Below, in pieces: positions 42,501-51,175 of a DNA stretch of 64,000 bases. The notes below the pieces were generated by a model, which saw only the letters and a list, made by a program, of their open reading frames with translations, was not told the DNA's origin and did no database searches. Source of the stretch: Planctomyces sp. (GTDB lineage: Bacteria; Planctomycetota; Planctomycetia; Planctomycetales; Planctomycetaceae); assembly GCA_016795105.1 (NCBI GenBank), contig JAEUIH010000010.1, positions 68,007-132,006 on the forward strand, read 5' to 3'. The position numbers were made by a program, and so were the translations under genes. The first letter of the stretch is position 1. The number at the start of each line of letters is the position of its first letter.

Positions 42501-44105
42501 CATCGACCCATGTTTCAGATTTACTATCGTGAAGGAAACACGATCAGGAAGCTCTGCGGCGGAATTAAGGATGGAAGGCTCTGGAGTTCACATGCCGCAA
42601 GCGATTCACAAATCGAATCAAAGATCGTGGAAGGAATGAAGGGATGGAGCGATATTCCTCAGTGTATCGATTCCATCCACTGGCGGAGCAGGGGTCAATT
42701 CGTTTTGTTTCGAGTACCGGACAAGCAATACAGCAAGGCGGGCTGGATCCCGGCAACCACTGAAACAGAATTTGGGTCGCGGCTGCGGGCCGAAATCAAG
42801 GAACAGCTGCAGCCGAGAGTCGTACAGGTTATGAATGACCATGGGCCGAAAGTTCGGCTGTACTCCTCACTGGTCGACAATCCAGCAGATCGAAAATGGG
42901 CGGTTTCAACCGGAATTTCGGCCTCCGTGTTGCCGACTCTGCTTGGTCACGTTGCTCAACTGGGAGGACGACCGTATTCAATCGCATCAGTCAGAGATCA
43001 GAGTGAGATTCGATTTGCAATAGCCTGGGAAGATGTCAGTCCGAGTGATCTTCAAAACTTCCGCGGGACGAACATCGACGAGAAAGACCTGGCAAGGCTC
43101 TCTTTAAGCGTCGGGTATGAGAGCGAATCCACAACTGCATCTGATGGGACGCCTCAGATTGCCACAGCACCATTTTCGCCGGCGAAAGCCTTACAATATC
43201 AGCGGGCCTGGGCCGAGCACCTGAAAGTACCAGTTGAATACACCAACTCTGTCGGTATGCGTTTTCGGTTGATTCCCCCCGGTACATTTACGATTGGCAG
43301 TACGCCTGAGCAAATTGCTGCTGCAAAACCGCATCTCTACACGGAAGTCGATGCCGGGCGTCCTGAGCGCGCGGAGTCCGAATCGCCTCAGCAGTCAATC
43401 CGCATTTCACGCCCCTTCTTTCTTGGCACGACAGAAGTCACTCAGGAACAGTTCAACACGGTCGTAGGCAACAACCCTTCGAACTTTCCATCAACCGGAG
43501 ACGATGACCGAAGCCAGACACCTGTTGAGCGAGTGTCGTGGGTGGACACCGGAGAATTCTGCGAACGACTTTCCCGACACGAAGGCATTGCATCCGCTTA
43601 TCAAATCACTCCGGAAATGATCAGTCTGACCGGCTCGGGAGGATATCGACTTCCAACCGAAGCGGAATGGGAATATGCATGCCGAGCAGGTTCGACGACT
43701 CTGTATTGGTGTGGAGACGATGAGGAATCGCTCCTGAAGTCTGCCTGGTATGGGGGTAACTGCAGCGACAATCGACCGAAGCCCGTTGCTCAGCTTGCAC
43801 CAAACCCGTTCGGGCTCTATGACATTCATGGCAATGTCTGGGAATGGGTTCATGACTCGTGGAGACCAAATACGTACCAGTTGATGATCGGTCCGGGGGG
43901 AGTTGATCCTCGATGTGATCTCGGAGTCGATGATCTGAAAGTCATTCGAGGTGGCGACTATTTCATGTCCGCGGCAGAACAAAGGTCGGCATGCCGAGAC
44001 GCGTACTCCATGGGGTCCTTCTGGAATGATCTTGGATTTCGAGTTGCAATTTCTGTCGATGCCGTCCGGCAGAGACTTGTAAAAACCAATACGGTTCAGC
44101 AGTGA
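39549..44105 (+). CDS. Membrane Ser/Thr kinase fused to DUF1080 and FGE-sulfatase domains
   Basis: A 1,518-residue protein. Residues about 60-335 are a Hanks-type kinase: Lys91, HRDLKPGN with Asp185, DFG 203-205 and APEQ. Residues about 350-520 are helical repeats. One transmembrane helix (about 530-553) follows. The outer part has DUF1080 (about 694-879), an unrecognised stretch, and a C-terminal formylglycine-generating-like/SUMF1 domain from about 1230 ('VGMRFRLIPPGTFTIGST', 'RLPTEAEWEYACRAG', 'GNVWEWVHDSW', 'VIRGGDY', 'GFRVA'). The kinase sits inside the cytoplasm and the rest outside, so an outside signal could control phosphorylation. The FGE-like cysteines are not fully evident; a binding role is as likely as catalysis. 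Confidence 0.85.
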   Translation: MNGDGNPEKRNGEVREGSERSPFASTKPDQNIAKPTGSDTVNSAGRRADTESAFSARMFGRYKLLRPLGEGAMGSVFLALDTVLDRRVALKTPKVRAGERHDFLVRFNREAKAAAGLSHPHICRVYDSGEVDGVPFITMDFIDAVPLSSLIGTARLQDVNTVLRIAQVIADAVRHAHSNGIIHRDLKPGNILIDDQQNPYVTDFGLARIVSSEDQTKVTQEGILLGTPAYMAPEQVRGQQELVGVCSDVYSFGALLYEMLTGRPPFEGTFAEIIARVLRDNPVEPTRLRTDLNEEVNDVVLKLLKKKPEHRYQDMNEVLTAINRLIDVLKKRTVSKPASEERGDNPFEIQRAHIEVMLRKGQYITAIRDLEKLAVQTSPAAKRAAAWARSRLPEVRSEAKALSPAGLAALLQTAQQLFQAHDYQGCIQILEEVPVLHRTEAMTTLHRKAQDREAEAEQLLDELREKERREDGEGLEPIVRRLLKLKPGNSYAKRLLQALQSYSKLPTSRRTYRFQAGRLQPMPEPSLLRQWGVLCLLTGVLVFLAVYSYVIIYLRSGNQSLAVHIDDEWLKQQGGQLTLMVDGNEHTITASTENGESLSLVVTLGEHEFAVKHGDAYVHNPQDFEIRKDGRLILQINRDDMRLISTPERNVSGGAGSGSSSPDGSSGSQNDIAGRSQLPADGAPGEVRKTAAEAEKWIDLFNGQKATLWSTTGPYQVRNGEFVAAAKGYAISENQYSDFELEAEWRIGKDANGGIYYRERAETTSLGNEYQIADPTGPGISSGTSRSGAFYGVAEPVKNTERRLGDWNTTRIECRGSRVEHWLNGEMVVSYDGDSSDWKQKVNSSPGNRDKSHLGTTRSGHILLQNLTGEIAFRKIRIRPFSGSSSANNSKLAEDSKQEPEKLSKTELRFGNFNLLHSATAAEVVEWSRGLSPGFGPVHISLRANDNDATFDAVAIQNEYFRKHESKLAIFGENEDPLGALFQSHRPMFQIYYREGNTIRKLCGGIKDGRLWSSHAASDSQIESKIVEGMKGWSDIPQCIDSIHWRSRGQFVLFRVPDKQYSKAGWIPATTETEFGSRLRAEIKEQLQPRVVQVMNDHGPKVRLYSSLVDNPADRKWAVSTGISASVLPTLLGHVAQLGGRPYSIASVRDQSEIRFAIAWEDVSPSDLQNFRGTNIDEKDLARLSLSVGYESESTTASDGTPQIATAPFSPAKALQYQRAWAEHLKVPVEYTNSVGMRFRLIPPGTFTIGSTPEQIAAAKPHLYTEVDAGRPERAESESPQQSIRISRPFFLGTTEVTQEQFNTVVGNNPSNFPSTGDDDRSQTPVERVSWVDTGEFCERLSRHEGIASAYQITPEMISLTGSGGYRLPTEAEWEYACRAGSTTLYWCGDDEESLLKSAWYGGNCSDNRPKPVAQLAPNPFGLYDIHGNVWEWVHDSWRPNTYQLMIGPGGVDPRCDLGVDDLKVIRGGDYFMSAAEQRSACRDAYSMGSFWNDLGFRVAISVDAVRQRLVKTNTVQQ

Positions 44106-44176
44106 AATCCGCCACAGTATAACTCGAGTACCGCGCGTAACAGATGACCAGCAGCGACTGTTCGAAAGTGGATTAC

Positions 44177-44671
44177 TTACAAGTGAGTCGGATGCAATAG
44201 CTCTGCAAACGAACTCCACGAACCACCATTGATCTGTTCGATCAGGTGAATCTCGCGAAAAACAATTGTGCAGGGCGGAATCTGTTCAGCAATCTCTTCA
44301 AACGCTGCGTCCGAACAAACGCCGTTACGCGGATGAACAATCGTCATGTGAGGCATTTGCTTTCGCGGTGTGGTTGCCCAATCAGAGAGCAGAAGATGCC
44401 GGAGATTGTCGAATTCAGTGATTCCGGATTCAACAGGCAGATAAACGAAGTTCAAGTCTCGAACCGGCCGGCCAAAACTCAGTGTCAGCTCGATCGGAAG
44501 AATCTTACGGATCCTCGACTCCAGCAACTCCCAGTCAGTCACCTCATCTTCGCGAATCAACGTGACATGGGCAGGAATCAACTGAGCCTGAGCTGGGTTG
44601 AAGCGGTATCGCATGCGTTCAATTTCGGGAACTCCTTTGACCCACAGACTTGCCTGACGTCGAATCGTCAT
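44177..44671 (-). CDS. 2'-5' RNA ligase/2H phosphoesterase family protein
   Basis: A 164-residue protein with two HxT motifs, His35-Val-Thr37 in 'PAHVTLI' and His108-Met-Thr110 in 'PHMTIV', the catalytic pair of the 2H (LigT-like) superfamily. Such enzymes act on 2'-5' or cyclic phosphates of RNA. The ATG at 44671 fits the domain; the frame opens further upstream without homology. It is convergent with the large kinase gene. Confidence 0.78.
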   Translation of the reverse strand: MTIRRQASLWVKGVPEIERMRYRFNPAQAQLIPAHVTLIREDEVTDWELLESRIRKILPIELTLSFGRPVRDLNFVYLPVESGITEFDNLRHLLLSDWATTPRKQMPHMTIVHPRNGVCSDAAFEEIAEQIPPCTIVFREIHLIEQINGGSWSSFAELLHPTHL

Positions 44672-44705
44672 TGTCTTAGACTTCTTTCCGGAAAGACAGG
44701 CGTCT

Positions 44706-44915
44706 CTAACGTGGTTTCCAGCGGGCCGCACTAATGATTGACCAGAGATGTACGGCCCAGCCCATGAACACCAGCCACAACACTGCAGCCAGTACGAAGT
44801 GAATCGCAGCAGCGATGAAGCGGCCCTGAACAAGTTGTCCCAGCCCCGGAACGAAGAAACTGCAGATGGCCGCCAGTACATTTCCGGTAGAGCCCTGTCC
44901 AACAGCTTCTGTCAT
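44706..44915 (-). CDS. Small membrane protein with repeated hydrophobic segments
   Basis: A 69-residue protein with two hydrophobic segments ('NVLAAICSFFVPGLGQLV' and 'HFVLAAVLWLVFMGWAVHLWSII'), resembling the short C-terminal part of small planctomycete TM2-like proteins. AGGAG precedes the ATG at 44915 by about nine bases. It is 34 bases upstream of the LigT-like gene and may share its transcript. Function unknown. Confidence 0.6.
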   Translation of the reverse strand: MTEAVGQGSTGNVLAAICSFFVPGLGQLVQGRFIAAAIHFVLAAVLWLVFMGWAVHLWSIISAARWKPR

Positions 44916-45217
44916 AGTGTGATACTCCTGTGCTCTAAGTCTTCCTGTGTTGCGATTTGCCAGTGTGTCGTGGTTGGAAGCATAGCTGGCAAAGTCGTTC
45001 GCTGAATCAGCGAGATTCCTGGCGAAGTTTCTTCGAAAAGTTGTTGCTTCCAGGAATGGCCACATTTCTCAACCACTTGACGCATGATCCTGTCGTCAGG
45101 ACAATCTGTCGAGTTAGGAGTGAGTTTGCGTGGGTCTGTTGCGGAAAATGTCTCCGCGACCGCAGAAGTTCACTTTCCATGATTGGGTTATGTTAATAGA
45201 GGATCGAGGTCACCTTC
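44916..45217. other. Intergenic region
   Basis: About 300 bases between divergent genes; no gene or repeat recognised. Confidence 0.4.
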
Positions 45218-45493
45218 ATGAGTGGTCCAATTGTACGAACGGGAACGAATCCCAAATTCTGGACAAACTGGGATCGCATTTTCTCTGCGCCAGCAGAAAG
45301 CGAAGGCGGGAAGACCAAAAAGTCCGCAGCCGGAAAGTCAGCTGCTGCGAATAAAAAGGCCGAAGTCACAAAGAAGACGGCCAAGAGTGCGGAAGTCGCA
45401 CCCGTGACAGCCGCAAAGGTTGCGAAGAAGAAGGCCGCCTCCAAATCGGCTCCCAAAAAGACGGCCAGCAAATCCACGAAGAAGAAGAAATAA
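45218..45493 (+). CDS. Small protein with Lys/Ala-rich H1-like tail
   Basis: A 91-residue protein. Residues 1-24 ('MSGPIVRTGTNPKFWTNWDRIF') look like a conserved small domain. The remaining 67 residues are Lys/Ala/Ser-rich with a repeated KKxA pattern like histone H1 tails, so it may bind DNA or RNA. Not otherwise recognised. It stands alone, upstream of the secreted repeat protein. Confidence 0.65.
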   Translation: MSGPIVRTGTNPKFWTNWDRIFSAPAESEGGKTKKSAAGKSAAANKKAEVTKKTAKSAEVAPVTAAKVAKKKAASKSAPKKTASKSTKKKK

Positions 45494-45684
45494 CCTCCGC
45501 CCGGCAAATTGCGCATTCTGTCCAGGTGAAAAAATCCGCCCGAATGCTACACTTTACCAACACTGAACAGTCGCTGGTGCAATCTAGCGGCCGGTTGTGG
45601 TAGATGACATGAGCCACCGGAAGGAATATTGTCAAAGGGCAGGATGGCTGTTCTTGAAAGTAAGTTTGAGGAGGGAATTTATTC

Positions 45685-46134
45685 ATGAAGCGTGAATTGC
45701 AGATCGCTGGCGCCATGGTGCTGGCAATGTTCGTTGGCGTTGTAAATGGTGTTGCGGGTGATCATTTCCATTTCCACGGTCACCGTGTGTATGCCGCCCC
45801 GGTGGTTTACGGTGCCCCGGTGGTGTATGGTGCTCCCGTGGCCTACGCTTCACCAGTCGTTTACTCAGCGCCGGTAGCGTACCCTGTTGCGTATGCGGCT
45901 CCGGCGGTTGCCTATCAGCCTGCTTACGTGGTTCCGCCGGTTGGTGGAGTTGGATACGCACCATTGGTTCCGGCGTACTCGACGGTGGGTTATTACTACA
46001 CACCGCGAGCTGCTTACGTGGCACCGGTTTCTTTGCATCGTCGGCATTTCCACGGCTACCGTCCGCGGGATATTGAAATCGAACTGGATTTCAAGCGAAA
46101 CGGCGGATTTGAGTACGAAGTCGACTTTGACTAA
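45685..46134 (+). CDS. Secreted AP-V-Y repeat protein
   Basis: A 149-residue protein. A signal peptide (about 1-28) is followed by tandem five- to eight-residue repeats of the form (Y)(A/S)(A/S)P(V/A)(V/A)Y (residues 33-75), a Pro/Val/Tyr-rich low-complexity middle, and a His/Arg/Asp-rich C-terminus. GGAGGG lies about ten bases before the ATG. Planctomycete genomes carry many such short Tyr/Pro proteins. It may be a structural surface protein. A terminator follows at 46191-46228. Confidence 0.7.
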   Translation: MKRELQIAGAMVLAMFVGVVNGVAGDHFHFHGHRVYAAPVVYGAPVVYGAPVAYASPVVYSAPVAYPVAYAAPAVAYQPAYVVPPVGGVGYAPLVPAYSTVGYYYTPRAAYVAPVSLHRRHFHGYRPRDIEIELDFKRNGGFEYEVDFD

Positions 46135-46190
46135 GTCGACGGCGATCAGTGAATGCAGGCCCGCAGGGGGCGATAATGCATGAGACTTCG

Positions 46191-46228
46191 AGGTTCGATC
46201 GGGACTGACCCTGATCGAACCTTTTTTT
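46191..46228 (+). terminator. Rho-independent terminator
   Basis: A perfect 10-bp stem (AGGTTCGATC/GATCGAACCT, 12-base loop) is followed by seven T. It ends the transcript of the secreted repeat protein and precedes the kinase gene. Confidence 0.85.
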
Positions 46229-46359
46229 GTTGGGAGATCGGATCGATTGTTGTCTCCCTGGGCATCGAGTGTCAGAATGGCGGGTTAAGAATTTACAGCA
46301 GGCATCGTCTGTGAGTCGCTGCGCTGCTGTCCGGCATCAAATCGCAGAACAGAGCATCT

Positions 46360-48114
46360 ATGAGTCAGCGACAGATCGGCCCATTTCTGATTGAACGCCA
46401 GCTGGGAGTTGGTGGTATGGGCGTTGTGTATCTGGCCACTTATACGGAGACCGGGAAGAAAGTTGCTCTGAAAGTCCTGACACCTGCCCTCTCGTCTGAC
46501 GAAAAGCTGCTGAAACGGTTTGAGCGCGAGATTGATATCCTGAAGCGGATGAATCATCCGAACATCGTCAAGTACTATGGTGGCGGAACAGAAAACCATC
46601 AACGCTACTATGCGATGGAATACATTGATGGTGGTTCGCTGCAGGATATTCTGAAGAAGCGTAAGAGGCTCAACTGGGAACAAACCATTCAGGTTGGAAA
46701 ACAGCTGTGCAGAGCCCTGGAACATGCACACAATGCCGGCATTATTCATCGCGATCTGAAGCCGGCGAATCTGTTTATTACAAAACAGGGAAAGCTGAAG
46801 CTGGGTGACTTTGGAATTGCTCGTGATACCGAAGCAACTGCACTGACAGCCGCTGGCAAGACAGTTGGCACCTACGCGTACATGGCGCCTGAACAGATTC
46901 ACGGCAATGCGCCGATTTCACGGAAAACAGACATCTATGCGACGGGGTGTCTGCTGTATGAGGCAATGACGGGAGAAACCCCGTTTACCGGAAGTAATGC
47001 TGCGGAGATGCTGATGCAGCATCTCAACGATGATCCTCACAACGTTCGTGAATTTGCGCCGGAATGTCCAATCTGGCTGGACCAGTTGATTGAGCGAATG
47101 CTTGCGAAGGAGCCCGACGACCGGCCATTTGATGCGCTCGCTGTCCACACAGAGCTCAGCGAAATTCACAAGCGAATGACTGAATCAATAGCCGAGCCGC
47201 TGTCAGCCACAAAAGCCGTCATGAGTGCAGGTGAGAGCACTGGTTCCGTGGGAGCAGATGGAACCACTCAATCAAAACCCAAAAAGAAAAAGAAACGAAA
47301 AGAAGAACAGGCGTTTTACGAGCAGACGTGGTTTCTTGCTGCATGCCTGCTGGGGGTCATTGCCGTTACGGTGTATTTGCTGATGCCACCGGGAGAAGAG
47401 AAACTGTTTCTTGCGGCACGCGAGGCAATGAGCAGCAGTGACGAAACTGTCCGCAGGGCTGCTCGTGAGAAAGTGATGCTGCCTTATCTGGAGCAATACC
47501 CGGAGGGCGAGTTCCGCAGCGAGATTCAGAAATGGTCAGATCAGATTCAGGTCGATATTCTGGCGGCACAGGCTGACCGCAAGGCCAGAAGTCAGAAAGA
47601 GCCTCGTGATGAATTCGAAGCCGCGTTCCTTGCGGGCCTTGAACTTGAACGAGACAGCAAGGCGAATCCACTGGAGCCAATTGAAAAGTTTCTGAATTTG
47701 ACTCAGCGATATGGAAATTCGCCGGAAGCAGTTCACTGGGTGATGCTGGCGGAAAGACACCTCCGCGATCTGAAGGAATCACTGCTGAAGAATCCAAACC
47801 GATTTCAGCTGATTTATGATCGCATGATGTTCGCAGAAGAACAACAATCGTCCGGAAAGACTCAGGTGGCTCGAGAAATCTGGGTCTCTTTCTATGAGTG
47901 TTTTTCCGGAGTCCGTGACGTCGAAGAATTTCATTTGTATGCTCGCAGGCGGATGAACGGCGAAGAGTTTCTCATCCCGAAACCTGCCGCAAATGCGGAT
48001 AACGTTCCGCCTTCGACTGAAGGCGGAGATCCCGAAAACGGATCCGCTGAGGGAACGAATGAAGGAACTGAGGAGACGCCCATGGATGATGCTGAAAAAT
48101 CGTCGGTGCCCTAA
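46360..48114 (+). CDS. Membrane Ser/Thr protein kinase
   Basis: A 584-residue protein. Residues 7-270 are a Hanks-type kinase: glycine-rich 'LGVGGMGVVY', Lys38, HRDLKPAN (130-137), DFG 150-152, and APEQ. A Lys-rich juxtamembrane stretch (around 300) precedes one transmembrane helix (about 327-347). The outer part of about 240 residues is helical and resembles repeat or TPR-like segments without a named sensor domain. The gene is followed, after about 70 bases, by the CE15-like esterase in the same direction; whether they are co-transcribed is unknown. Confidence 0.88.
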   Translation: MSQRQIGPFLIERQLGVGGMGVVYLATYTETGKKVALKVLTPALSSDEKLLKRFEREIDILKRMNHPNIVKYYGGGTENHQRYYAMEYIDGGSLQDILKKRKRLNWEQTIQVGKQLCRALEHAHNAGIIHRDLKPANLFITKQGKLKLGDFGIARDTEATALTAAGKTVGTYAYMAPEQIHGNAPISRKTDIYATGCLLYEAMTGETPFTGSNAAEMLMQHLNDDPHNVREFAPECPIWLDQLIERMLAKEPDDRPFDALAVHTELSEIHKRMTESIAEPLSATKAVMSAGESTGSVGADGTTQSKPKKKKKRKEEQAFYEQTWFLAACLLGVIAVTVYLLMPPGEEKLFLAAREAMSSSDETVRRAAREKVMLPYLEQYPEGEFRSEIQKWSDQIQVDILAAQADRKARSQKEPRDEFEAAFLAGLELERDSKANPLEPIEKFLNLTQRYGNSPEAVHWVMLAERHLRDLKESLLKNPNRFQLIYDRMMFAEEQQSSGKTQVAREIWVSFYECFSGVRDVEEFHLYARRRMNGEEFLIPKPAANADNVPPSTEGGDPENGSAEGTNEGTEETPMDDAEKSSVP

Positions 48115-48184
48115 GACGCCGACGTGTCCAGCCGTTGACCGCTTTCAGGTAGTTGCGATCAGTCATCGACAGAGGAGGTTTACT

Positions 48185-49465
48185 TTGAAACGTTTCGTGC
48201 GAGCCATTGTTTTGTGCATCACCGTACAACTGTCGGGGTGGAGTTCGATGAATGCGGACGAGTTTAATTACGATGAAGCCAGGGTACCCGCGTTTGAACT
48301 GCCACCGCTGTTAAAGACTACTGATGGCCATGTGGTTGCGACTTCATCGGACTGGATCAATGTTCGCCGACCTCAAATTCTTCACCAGTTTGAAGAACAT
48401 GTTTTTGGCACTCTGCCACCGGCTGTTTCAAAACTGCGGACGCGGGTTCGATCTTCGGTCAGTGATGCTGTCCATGGCAAGGCTCTGCGACGTGAGGTGA
48501 CTGTATTCTTTTCGGAAGACGACAAAGGTCCTCAGATGGACCTCCTGATTTATACACCCGTGGCAGCAAAGGGGCCGGTCCCGGCATTTCTGGGTCTGAA
48601 CTTCAATGGAAATCATTCCATCGAGACCGATTCACGACTGCACATTACCGAATCGTGGGTCCGAAACTCAAAGGAATATGGCATCGACAACAACCGCGCC
48701 ACCGAGTCATCTCGAGGATCCGAGGCGAGTCGGTGGTCCGTCGAGAAGATCATTGATCGAGGCTACGGACTGATCACCATTTACTACGGTGACATTGATC
48801 CGGACTTTGACGATGGCTTTAAGAACGGAATCCACCAGTTGTTTCCTGGCAGTGATCAGAGAACACCAGACAGCGGTGGTTCCATTAGTGCATGGGCATG
48901 GGGATTGAGCCGTGCTCTGGATGTACTGGAAACCGACTCACGGATTGATGCCAGCCATGTAGCGGTTTTCGGGCATTCACGCCTCGGCAAAACCAGTCTT
49001 TGGGCGGGCGCGATGGATCAGCGGTTTGCAATGGTGATCTCCAATAATTCAGGTTGTGGAGGCGCTGCTCTGAGCCGGCGAAAGTTTGGGGAAACGGTGG
49101 CTCGAATCAACACCTCGTTCCCACACTGGTTTTGCCTCAATCATCGACTCTACAATGGACGCGAGGAGCATCTTCCAGTGGATAACCACATGCTGATTGC
49201 ACTGGCGGCACCGCGCCCGGTTTATGTTGCAAGCGCAGAAGAAGACCGCTGGGCAGATCCTCGTGGCGAATTCCTCTCCGCATATTATGCTGGCGAAGTG
49301 TATCAACTGTTTGGCAAAGAGGGGCTTACTTCCGATACGATGCCCGGAGTCAATCAGCCTGTCATGAGTTCCGTGGGTTACCACATTCGAACGGGTGCTC
49401 ATGACGTTACAGAATACGACTGGGAACAGTATCTGAACTTTGCCGACATGCACCTGCGAAAGTAA
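48185..49465 (+). CDS. Secreted CE15-like glucuronoyl esterase
   Basis: A 426-residue alpha/beta hydrolase. The first 24 residues are a signal peptide. The nucleophile motif 'GHSRLGKTSLW' (Ser near 265) is followed by 'NNSGCGGAAL', and a C-terminal 'GAHDVTEYDW' provides the His; this pattern is close to CE15 (GCSRxGK) glucuronoyl methylesterases that cut ester links between lignin and glucuronoxylan. An exact substrate cannot be told. TTG at 48185 is chosen because GAGGAGG lies six bases upstream; the frame extends far upstream into the kinase gene. It is two bases upstream of the AlkC-like gene. Confidence 0.8.
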   Translation: MKRFVRAIVLCITVQLSGWSSMNADEFNYDEARVPAFELPPLLKTTDGHVVATSSDWINVRRPQILHQFEEHVFGTLPPAVSKLRTRVRSSVSDAVHGKALRREVTVFFSEDDKGPQMDLLIYTPVAAKGPVPAFLGLNFNGNHSIETDSRLHITESWVRNSKEYGIDNNRATESSRGSEASRWSVEKIIDRGYGLITIYYGDIDPDFDDGFKNGIHQLFPGSDQRTPDSGGSISAWAWGLSRALDVLETDSRIDASHVAVFGHSRLGKTSLWAGAMDQRFAMVISNNSGCGGAALSRRKFGETVARINTSFPHWFCLNHRLYNGREEHLPVDNHMLIALAAPRPVYVASAEEDRWADPRGEFLSAYYAGEVYQLFGKEGLTSDTMPGVNQPVMSSVGYHIRTGAHDVTEYDWEQYLNFADMHLRK

Positions 49466-49467
49466 TC

Positions 49468-50394
49468 ATGCGTCGAACAAAAAAAGCGGCTGAGAGAGAA
49501 AAAACTGACTCGCCGGAATATCTGCATCCGGCGGCGCGGTTTATTCCCGCCACTTCAATGACGGCTGGGTCGTCGCTGAAGGACATGTTTGATGCGTCGT
49601 ATGTAGACCTGCTTTCGGAGTCTTTGGAAACTGTTCTCCCAGGGTTTTCTTCGGCGACATTTCGAAAGCAGTCCCGACGCGGATTAACAGAACTCGAACT
49701 CAAGGCTCGGGCAAAACATCTCGGCGCAGTCATCCGGGAGCATTTACCATCGGATTTCAGTGAAGCGATTGAGATTCTAACCCGAAGCCTTGGACCGGAG
49801 TTGACAGCGACGGGTGGTAATGGAATGGCACCGTTCTTCTATATGCCGCACTCCTGCGTCATTGAGGACTTTCCAAAGATTGATCTGCAAAGCGGGATGC
49901 AGTTCAACCACGAACTGACTCGACGGTTTACCGCGGAATTCTCGATTCGCCGATTTATCATCGAGTATCCGGAAGAGTCGATTTCGATTCTGTCCGGCTG
50001 GACACACCACGCAAATCCTCACGTTCGCAGACTGGTGAGCGAGGGGACTCGCTCACGTCTGCCATGGGGACTGCGGCTGAAGGTGATTCAGCAAAACCCG
50101 ATGCTGACCGTTCCGCTGCTTGAGCAGTTAAAGGATGATCCGGAATTGTATGTTCGACGTTCAGTCGCCAACCACATTGGAGATATGCTGAAAGACTGCC
50201 CGCAGACCGGGTATGAAATCTGTCGCCGCTGGGTTTCGGAAGTTCGTGGAGCATCGATTCCGGACGCGATTCGAAACAATCGCTACTGGGTGATCAGACA
50301 CGCCGTACGCCTCCCGGCAAAGCAGGGTGAATCCATGGCACTCAAGCTTCGACAGGATGCCGCTTCAGGTAAGCAGTCCCGCGCGTCTAAGTGA
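49468..50394 (+). CDS. DNA alkylation-repair AlkC/AlkD-like protein
   Basis: A 308-residue protein made of HEAT-like helical repeats. 'WTHHANPHVRRLVSEGTRSRLPW' and 'DDPELYVRRSVANHIGD' match the AlkC branch of 3-methyladenine DNA glycosylases, which excise N3-alkyl bases. The catalytic Asp/Trp residues cannot be proved by eye. The ATG is two bases after the esterase stop. The stop overlaps the convergent membrane-protein gene by eight bases. Confidence 0.75.
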   Translation: MRRTKKAAEREKTDSPEYLHPAARFIPATSMTAGSSLKDMFDASYVDLLSESLETVLPGFSSATFRKQSRRGLTELELKARAKHLGAVIREHLPSDFSEAIEILTRSLGPELTATGGNGMAPFFYMPHSCVIEDFPKIDLQSGMQFNHELTRRFTAEFSIRRFIIEYPEESISILSGWTHHANPHVRRLVSEGTRSRLPWGLRLKVIQQNPMLTVPLLEQLKDDPELYVRRSVANHIGDMLKDCPQTGYEICRRWVSEVRGASIPDAIRNNRYWVIRHAVRLPAKQGESMALKLRQDAASGKQSRASK

Positions 50395-51169
50395 CGGGCG
50401 GCTGTGATTCGGGTGTGAGATTTCTGCCAACCATCATCCCGATGAGGGTTGCTGACAAAGTCGTCCAGAGAACTCGACTCATGTCACCCGATGGGATGAC
50501 AAGATCAGGGTCACTGTCGGTGAAAATGATTGAGGCAACGATCGGGAAGAGCAGCCCGGCGATGATCCATCCAGTAATCCCGGCTCCAGCAGACTGGAGA
50601 AATTTCTGTCGTCGATTCCGGGATGCACCTGCAACGGCGACGGCGACACCGAGTGCGACTCCGATCCATGTCGGAGCGTGAATCGCCATGGCATGGAGCT
50701 GTGATTTGACGATATCGGGGCGACCTGCTTCACCGATGATGTCCCAGCCGCGAAGGGATTCCCGAACAACAAGTGCGAGAGCACCTCCGCCGGCCCCAAA
50801 CAGACCACCGGCAACAGCTCCGAGACAGGCACCCACAAGCATCCCACCGGACGTTCCGGAGAGTTTACCCGCAGCAAGTCCAACAAATGCTGCGGTCAGA
50901 CCTCCGACAATACTCATTGACAACAGGACATTCCTGTAATCGGCTGCCAGCTCAATGGCTCGCACCTGAATACGCTGTTCCGGGGAGAATGTCCCACGAG
51001 CGTCTTCGAGTTCTTTGGTGAGCTTAATAACGGTATGGTCAGCGGTGGATTTGAGAATGAAGCCACCAATGAGGCCAGCCGCAGCCGCAGCGATCATACA
51101 TGACAACAGGCCAACAACTGACATAGCGGGACGGACTGTCTGAACGGCACCGGCAGTTGATGTTTCCAT
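50387..51169 (-). CDS. Polytopic membrane protein of unknown function
   Basis: A 260-residue protein with about six hydrophobic segments, including two Gly/Ala-rich ones (centre of protein) like those in small-residue-packed helical pores. No transporter family is recognised. It is six bases after the TPR gene, the last gene of the lipoprotein-TPR-membrane cluster. A role in scaffold or envelope assembly is inferred from these neighbours only. Confidence 0.65.
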   Translation of the reverse strand: METSTAGAVQTVRPAMSVVGLLSCMIAAAAAGLIGGFILKSTADHTVIKLTKELEDARGTFSPEQRIQVRAIELAADYRNVLLSMSIVGGLTAAFVGLAAGKLSGTSGGMLVGACLGAVAGGLFGAGGGALALVVRESLRGWDIIGEAGRPDIVKSQLHAMAIHAPTWIGVALGVAVAVAGASRNRRQKFLQSAGAGITGWIIAGLLFPIVASIIFTDSDPDLVIPSGDMSRVLWTTLSATLIGMMVGRNLTPESQPPVT

Positions 51170-51175
51170 AGGACG

